Shown in pieces: positions 4,878 to 8,886 of a DNA stretch of 8,886 nucleotides. The stretch's first letter is position 1, and every line of letters starts with the position of its first letter. The stretch spans positions 1 through 8,886 of the forward strand of contig MEWM01000007.1 in assembly GCA_001775355.1 (NCBI GenBank), read 5' to 3'. This stretch comes from a candidate division Zixibacteria bacterium RBG_16_43_9. Its GTDB lineage: Bacteria; Zixibacteria; MSB-5A5; RBG-16-43-9. Below the pieces are notes generated by a model. The model saw only the letters and a list, made by a program, of their open reading frames with translations. It was not told the origin of the DNA and searched no databases. The translations under genes and the position numbers were made by a program.

Positions 4878-6680
4878 TTATTTATATTTCTTCAGGAGCC
4901 TCTGTAGTTCCACCCGGTGCATTCCTGCTTCTTTAGCTGCCCTGGAGACGTTGTTTTTATTTTTCAAAAGAAGATTTTCCAGGAATTTTTTTTCGACCTC
5001 TTCCACGACCTTATTTCTCAAAGATTTTAGCTCTGAATAATTCTGGGCAATTATAATTTCAGAATCGTTTCCCGAACCATCGAAGAGATTTTTGGGAAAA
5101 TCCTCTCTGGTAATCCATTCCCCTTTAGCCAGGATAACTGCTCGCTCGATGATATTTTCCAATTCCCTGATATTCCCGGGAAATCGATAGCGGGAAAGAA
5201 AATTCAAAGCCTCAACCTCAATCCCCTTAATCTGCTTATCAGATTTTTTTGAAAATTTTCTGGAAAAACTTTCTGCCAGAGGAGCGATATCCAGCTTCCT
5301 TTCCCTCAAAGGCGGAAGCCTGAGATTTATCACATTTATGCGGTAATAAAGGTCTTCTCTGAATTTGTTTTCTTTGACCTGGGCTAAAAGGTCCTTATTG
5401 GTAGCGGCGATTATCCTCACGTCTGACTTCTTGACTTTATTGGACCCTAAAGGCTCAAATTCATGCGACTGCAAAAAGCGTAAGATTTTGACCTGGAGCA
5501 GAGGGCTCATCTCTCCGATCTCATCCAGGAAGATCGTTCCTCCATTGGCGACTTCGAATTTCCCCAACTTTTTCTGAGTGGCGCCGGTGAATGCCCCTTT
5601 CTCATACCCGAAAAGCTCAGATTCCAAAAGGGTTTCTGGAATAGCTGCACAGTTGATCGGCACAAAAGGCTTTCTGGAGCGGCTGGAGTTGAAATGGATC
5701 GCCCGGGCTAAAAGTTCTTTTCCGGTCCCGCTTTCCCCTTCGATCAAAACGGTTGCCTCAGTATCCGCCACATCTGCCACTGTTTTCAGGATTTCAACCA
5801 TCTGAGGACTATTTCCCAAGATCTCATCAAACTTGAACTTTCCCCTTAAGTCCGCCAGTAACTTCTCCTCGGACTCCTTCAGCTCCATAAAAAGAAGGTT
5901 ATTCTCTAAAGCTACGGAGACCCTTTCGGCTAAGGAGTTCAAAAGCTCTATATCGCCGGTAGCGAACGATTCTCCTTCGCGAGTATCCTCCAGATAGATT
6001 ACCCCCAATACATTATCTTTAGATTTAAAAGGAACGCAGAGGAGAGATTTTGTCCCTTTGCCCCAATCTTCCTTTTCTTCCATCTCCTTGTAAATTAGCT
6101 GTTGAATTAAAACATTGTTGCCAGTGGAGAGGACGTCCTCTATCACGCCAGATTTGACCTCTTCTTCAGTTTCTTCCAGGACCTTTTTTCGTTTATCTTT
6201 AGCCAGTCTTAATTTCAGATTTTTATTCTCATCATAGACTTCTAAGAATCCCTTTTCTGCGGAGAAGACCTCGATGACCGAGTCCAGAACCGCCTCTAAA
6301 AGCAGGTTGATGTCCCTCTCCGCATAGATTACAGTGGAAAGCTCGTAAAGAATCCGATAAATCCTTCTTTCGTCCTCCTTCTCCTCATACTCTTTTTTGA
6401 GTTTTTGATATTCCTGTTCTATTTTATTTAGCCCCTCTTCTAAAGAATTCTCCAGAGACAGAATCTTCTTATCCAGCTCATCTATCCCCTGGGTTATCTT
6501 TTCAAAGGAGGAGGAGAGTTTCGAAGGAGAAAGATTAGATAGTTCGGAAAGGTCACCGCTGATTGAGTTCAAGCCCCGATACAAAAGCTTAATCCCCTTG
6601 CTGCCCGAGTTGGCCAGGGTTTTAAGATTTTCCTCTAAACTGTCTAATCTGGATTCTTCTTTTCTCCTCACGTTTTCCAT
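4878..6680 (-). CDS. Sigma-54-dependent transcriptional activator with GAF domain
   Basis: Cytoplasmic enhancer-binding protein, 600 residues from ATG 6680, with AAAGGA 4 nt upstream. The frame extends 20 codons further to an ATG inside a palindrome, which I reject as start. Order: a charged, coiled-coil-like region (1-105); a GAF sensor (about 107-265) resembling FhlA/NifA inputs, ligand unknown; an AAA+ sigma-54 interaction domain (284-525) with Walker A GESGTGKE (315-322), the sigma-54-contact loop GAFTGA (362-367), Walker B IFLDEIGE (383-390), arginine-finger region [11 protein letters not shown] (440-450) and PGNIRELEN (501-509); and a Fis-type helix-turn-helix at the C-terminus (571-600). 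All residues needed to drive open-complex formation are present. There is no receiver domain, so phosphorylation by a histidine kinase is not expected. The adjacent sigma-54 promoter of the GxxExxY gene is its likely target. Confidence 0.96.
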   Translation of the reverse strand: MENVRRKEESRLDSLEENLKTLANSGSKGIKLLYRGLNSISGDLSELSNLSPSKLSSSFEKITQGIDELDKKILSLENSLEEGLNKIEQEYQKLKKEYEEKEDERRIYRILYELSTVIYAERDINLLLEAVLDSVIEVFSAEKGFLEVYDENKNLKLRLAKDKRKKVLEETEEEVKSGVIEDVLSTGNNVLIQQLIYKEMEEKEDWGKGTKSLLCVPFKSKDNVLGVIYLEDTREGESFATGDIELLNSLAERVSVALENNLLFMELKESEEKLLADLRGKFKFDEILGNSPQMVEILKTVADVADTEATVLIEGESGTGKELLARAIHFNSSRSRKPFVPINCAAIPETLLESELFGYEKGAFTGATQKKLGKFEVANGGTIFLDEIGEMSPLLQVKILRFLQSHEFEPLGSNKVKKSDVRIIAATNKDLLAQVKENKFREDLYYRINVINLRLPPLRERKLDIAPLAESFSRKFSKKSDKQIKGIEVEALNFLSRYRFPGNIRELENIIERAVILAKGEWITREDFPKNLFDGSGNDSEIIIAQNYSELKSLRNKVVEEVEKKFLENLLLKNKNNVSRAAKEAGMHRVELQRLLKKYK

Positions 6681-6707
6681 ATTATCCTTTAAGAATTTTT
6701 TTGTCAA
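6679..6707 (-). promoter_or_regulatory. Possible promoter overlapping the regulator start
   Basis: On the minus strand, TTGACA (6707-6702) is followed after 17 bp by TAATAT (6684-6679), which overlaps the ATG at 6680. Transcription would begin near 6672-6671, inside the frame and at an in-frame GTG (6671). Either the -10 is accidental and the real start of transcription lies upstream, or the message is leaderless from that GTG. The preceding CTATTTTTCTG context matches the nucleotidase promoter region. Confidence 0.3.
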
Positions 6708-6724
6708 CAGAAAAATAGTTTTGG

Positions 6725-7040
6725 AGGGTGGAACAGGCATCTTGCCTGTTCGGTCAACAGACGATTAACCCATGTTGAGGGCAACATGGGTTTGCCGATC
6801 TCATCAGGCTCGGTATCTCCACCTTGCCCACAAGGTGAGGTTAGATTTGTATAGACGCATTGCATGCGTCTCAGAGTGGACGGGTGGAGACAAGCTCCAC
6901 CCCTACGCGAAGGTTTTCCCACCTTACCCCCAAGGTGAGGAAGTCTTTCGTAGTGCGACCCTTTTCCTGATGACGGAGACTACGTCTGGCGCCCATACGG
7001 GCGGGCTGGCTCGTAGCCACCGTAGGACAGGGTCGCCTTT
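6725..7040. repeat. Dense array of palindromes between the divergent genes
   Basis: I see no real gene in 6681-7119; the plus-strand frame beginning at 6772 is carried by hairpin arms. Units in order: GAACAGGCA/TGCCTGTTC (6731-6739/6743-6751); AACCCATGTTG/CAACATGGGTT (6767-6777/6782-6792); CACCTTG/CAAGGTG (6820-6826/6831-6837); AGACGCAT/ATGCGTCT (6853-6860/6864-6871); GGGTGGAG/CTCCACCC (6882-6889/6895-6902); CACCTT/AAGGTG (6920-6925/6932-6937), a diverged copy of the unit exactly 100 bp earlier; and a nested element with arms GCGACCCT/AGGGTCGC (6955-6962/7029-7036) enclosing CTACG/CGTAG and CGCCC/GGGCG. Confidence 0.8.
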
Positions 7041-7119
7041 ACAATCTTTTTGTTTTTCTATTTCCATCTGGCTAATTCACGTATTAAATTTATGTAGTCC
7101 TGAAATTGGAGTTGTCTGC

Positions 7120-8007
7120 ATGCAGAAAACCTTAATCAACCAGCACAAAAGAGAAGACGTTTTCAGATGCGCTCACAAGTCGCATTTCAAATTCGAGAAG
7201 AACGTCTCAGTCCACCATGTTCTTAAGGAGAAAAAATGTTTCCCTCAGGGGTGTGTTTATTTCCAGTGGAAGTGCACCCTTCTGAACAAAGGTAATGGCT
7301 GCCCCAAAAAATATAAACATGTTGGGAAGAGCTGTTTTTCCTGCAAATATTATTTTGAGGAGAAGCTGAACTACCAGCCAGAGGTCCTGCTTTCGGAAAC
7401 CGGATTCAAAACCTTCCAGAGGGAATTAGAGGATTATGAACATTGGCTGGCTGGACTCCTGGGGAAAATGGTTGATGTGGGGGGAGTAGTAAATTCCATT
7501 GTGCCTCATTTCAGAAAAAACATTTTGTATAAAAAAGAGCAAATGAGCTTCCTGGGATTTTTAGTCAGCTTCAGGGAGGGTTACATCGACAGGGTATTTT
7601 TTAAGGATTATTTCTATCTAAATCTTCCTGCAAAATTTCATAGGGATTATATGCTCACACCTGGCGACAAAATTGATTTCCGGGCAAGAATGAAAACTGA
7701 TCGAGGCAGGATTGTTTTTTATAATTCAAAGGAAATTGAAATTACCCGGAACGATTGTATGGAGACATCCTCAAACTCATCCAGGTGGGATCCAGGTGAT
7801 GTTTTAGTGGCCGGCAAAACCGGAACAGAGTTTGACGTCCAGCCGGAAAAGTGTTTTGCCTGCGATAAAGGGATTTTGCTGGATATCAGCGAAGAGGACG
7901 CCAAGATGAAAAGAAACTACCGACATCTCTTCTGCCTGCAAGGGATAGAAAATCCGGAAAATTGCATTTATGATTTGATAAGGAAGCTGGCATTAGAACA
8001 AAGATGA
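7120..8007 (+). CDS. Cysteine-rich protein of unknown function with OB-fold-like centre
   Basis: I do not recognise the family. The start is taken as ATG 7120, with GGAG 8 nt upstream, giving 295 residues; the same frame stays open back to 6772 but that part is palindromic DNA. No signal peptide or membrane segment is visible, so it is probably cytoplasmic. Residues 17-75 hold seven cysteines (17, 40, 45, 52, 61, 72, 75) with several histidines, including CFPQGC and CFSC, suggesting one or two zinc sites or an iron-sulfur cluster. The centre (about 116-210) alternates short hydrophobic strands and ends with TPGDKIDFRARM...GRIVFYNSKEIEI, a pattern typical of OB-fold nucleic-acid-binding domains. 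The C-terminus has a second cluster, CFAC (245-248) plus C272 and C282. Nucleic-acid binding is an inference only. It is divergent from the sigma-54 activator gene. Confidence 0.82.
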   Translation: MQKTLINQHKREDVFRCAHKSHFKFEKNVSVHHVLKEKKCFPQGCVYFQWKCTLLNKGNGCPKKYKHVGKSCFSCKYYFEEKLNYQPEVLLSETGFKTFQRELEDYEHWLAGLLGKMVDVGGVVNSIVPHFRKNILYKKEQMSFLGFLVSFREGYIDRVFFKDYFYLNLPAKFHRDYMLTPGDKIDFRARMKTDRGRIVFYNSKEIEITRNDCMETSSNSSRWDPGDVLVAGKTGTEFDVQPEKCFACDKGILLDISEEDAKMKRNYRHLFCLQGIENPENCIYDLIRKLALEQR

Positions 8008-8017
8008 TTTGTACAGG

Positions 8018-8127
8018 TAGGGGCGAGGTACCCTCGCCCTTCCGTAATGCAACCCTTTTAGAATTCCTGGAGTGCATCGGCTTGCCGATGCTTCTCTAAT
8101 AAATGCAAGAGCAAGCTCTTGCACTCC
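8018..8127. repeat. Palindromes in the gap before the DUF4159 gene
   Basis: GGGCGAGG/CCTCGCCC (8021-8028/8032-8039, loop TAC) lies 13 bp after the stop codon of the cysteine-rich gene and could help end its transcript, though no T-run follows. A 59-bp composite (8069-8127) has outer arms GGAGTGCA/TGCACTCC enclosing two different hairpins: GCATCGG/CCGATGC (8074-8080/8085-8091) and TGCAAGAGC/GCTCTTGCA (8104-8112/8115-8123). Confidence 0.75.
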
Positions 8128-8141
8128 GGTCCAGATAATTA

Positions 8142-8190
8142 TTGACTTTTGTACTGAATCGGATAGATTTTAGCTGGAAGTAATTATAAT
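8142..8190 (+). promoter_or_regulatory. Promoter region of the DUF4159 gene
   Basis: TTGACT (8142-8147) is followed 16 bp later by TAGATT (8164-8169), a 5/6 plus 4/6 match. A perfect TATAAT (8185-8190) lies downstream but has no good -35 at the usual distance. One or both may be used; the choice is uncertain. AAGGAG (8220-8225) sits 8 nt before the ATG. Confidence 0.4.
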
Positions 8191-8233
8191 AGATTTGATG
8201 GGCATTAATGCCAGAATTTAAGGAGACTTTTCA

Positions 8234-8886
8234 ATGTCCTCAAGAATTTTCAAAATCTTAATATTTTTATTTTCCATGGTCCTCTTATTTTTCATGAATA
8301 AATCCCTCCTTCATGCTCAAATGATAAGAATGCCCACTGCTTCTGCACCTCAAGTCAAAAAAGACCCGAACGCTTTTACCATTGCTCGTTTAAAATATGA
8401 AGGAGGAGGAGACTGGTACTGGGGCTCTTCTGCCATTCCCAACATGCTCAAGTTCTTGAAAGAAAATACCAATATCCCGGTGGACCAGAATGAGGTGAGA
8501 GTGAGCATAATGGATAAGGAGCTTTTCAATTATCCTTTTCTATTTTTAACCGGACATGGGAATATAAAATTTTCTGATGAGGAAGTGGAAAGACTAAGGA
8601 CTTATCTTACTCACGGTGGCTTTTTATTCGCTAACGATTCCTATGGCCTGGACAAAGCTTTCAGAAGGGAGATGAAAAAGGTATTTCCAAACAACGAATT
8701 GGTCGAGTTGCCGTTCAATCACGGGATTTATCACAGTTATTATGATTTTCCAAATGGACTCCCAAAAATCCATAAGCACGAGGGAAAGCCTGCCCAGGGA
8801 TTCGGGATTTTTTATTCCGTAAACGGATCCGTAGGAGAGAATAGATTAGTGGTCTTTTACGTTTATGAATCCGACATCGGCGACGG
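8234..8886 (+). CDS. Exported DUF4159-domain protein, 3' end cut by the window edge
   Basis: The ATG at 8234 follows AAGGAG by 8 nt, and 217 codons are in the window. Residues about 4-28 form a signal peptide (short basic start, IFKILIFLFSMVLLFF core, cleavage perhaps after LLHAQ), so the mature protein is exported. The DUF4159 domain starts at FTIARLKYEGGGDWYWG and continues through IPNMLKFLKENTNIPV, YPFLFLTGHGNIKFSDEEVERL, GGFLFANDSYG, FRREMKKVFP, HSYYDFPNGLPKIH and VVFYVYESDIGDG, which is close to the family pattern end to end. The biochemical role is unknown; the fold is thought to resemble glutamine amidotransferase-like domains. In FCB and planctomycete genomes such genes often precede MoxR ATPase, DUF58 and von Willebrand A genes; whether that holds here is outside the window. 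Confidence 0.92.
   Translation, partial: MSSRIFKILIFLFSMVLLFFMNKSLLHAQMIRMPTASAPQVKKDPNAFTIARLKYEGGGDWYWGSSAIPNMLKFLKENTNIPVDQNEVRVSIMDKELFNYPFLFLTGHGNIKFSDEEVERLRTYLTHGGFLFANDSYGLDKAFRREMKKVFPNNELVELPFNHGIYHSYYDFPNGLPKIHKHEGKPAQGFGIFYSVNGSVGENRLVVFYVYESDIGD

Noticed and set aside
6681..6740. 20-codon upstream extension of the sigma-54 activator
   Set aside because: Its ATG lies inside the GAACAGGCA hairpin with no ribosome site, while ATG 6680 has AAAGGA 4 nt upstream.
6772..7119. N-terminal 116-codon extension of the cysteine-rich gene
   Set aside because: It is translated from palindrome arms, has no sensible protein features, and ATG 7120 has a well-placed GGAG.
8142..8190. TTGACT with TATAAT as one promoter
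   Set aside because: The two boxes are 37 bp apart, far beyond workable spacing, so they cannot be a single sigma-70 promoter.

Overview
The window looks like part of a bacterial chromosome of moderate to low GC, probably from an uncultured lineage known mainly from metagenomes. A class II histidyl-tRNA synthetase, sigma-54 control, VanZ-like and UshA-like envelope proteins and a DUF4159 protein together fit the FCB group or nearby candidate phyla. That placement is an inference; no marker here fixes the phylum. Gene density is ordinary, but every gap between transcription units is packed with short palindromes.

Layout, left to right. On the minus strand, hisS starts at 1247 behind a good vegetative promoter and runs off the left edge. 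A 416-bp gap of palindromes follows, including an 89-bp nested inverted repeat. Next is a minus-strand operon of an UshA-type metallophosphoesterase/5'-nucleotidase (3611 to 2073), whose 3' end overlaps a VanZ-family membrane protein (2095 to 1664). A second palindrome gap is followed by a 15-codon lysine-rich mini-ORF (3985 to 3938, minus) with a strong ribosome binding site and its own intrinsic terminator. Beyond it lie a GxxExxY-family protein (4447 to 4052, minus) and a sigma-54 enhancer-binding regulator with a GAF domain (6680 to 4878, minus). On the plus strand follow a 295-residue cysteine-rich protein of unknown function (7120-8007) and a secreted DUF4159 protein (8234 to the right edge).

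The most interesting part is 4448-6680. A textbook -24/-12 sigma-54 promoter (TGGCACG-TTAA-TTGCA, minus strand, 4488-4472) sits just upstream of the GxxExxY gene. About 85 and 155 bp further upstream are two copies of a 17-bp motif in inverted orientation, where an enhancer-binding protein would be expected to bind. The next gene upstream on the same strand encodes such a protein. This suggests a local circuit in which the GAF-domain activator switches on the GxxExxY gene. The GxxExxY protein appears to have lost acidic residues of its PD-(D/E)XK site, so it may bind rather than cut.

The second theme is a family of small hairpins (arms of about 6-13 bp, loops of 0-6 nt), different in sequence but alike in design. 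They fill all five inter-operon gaps and were not seen inside genes. Several recur as identical or near-identical copies within this one window.
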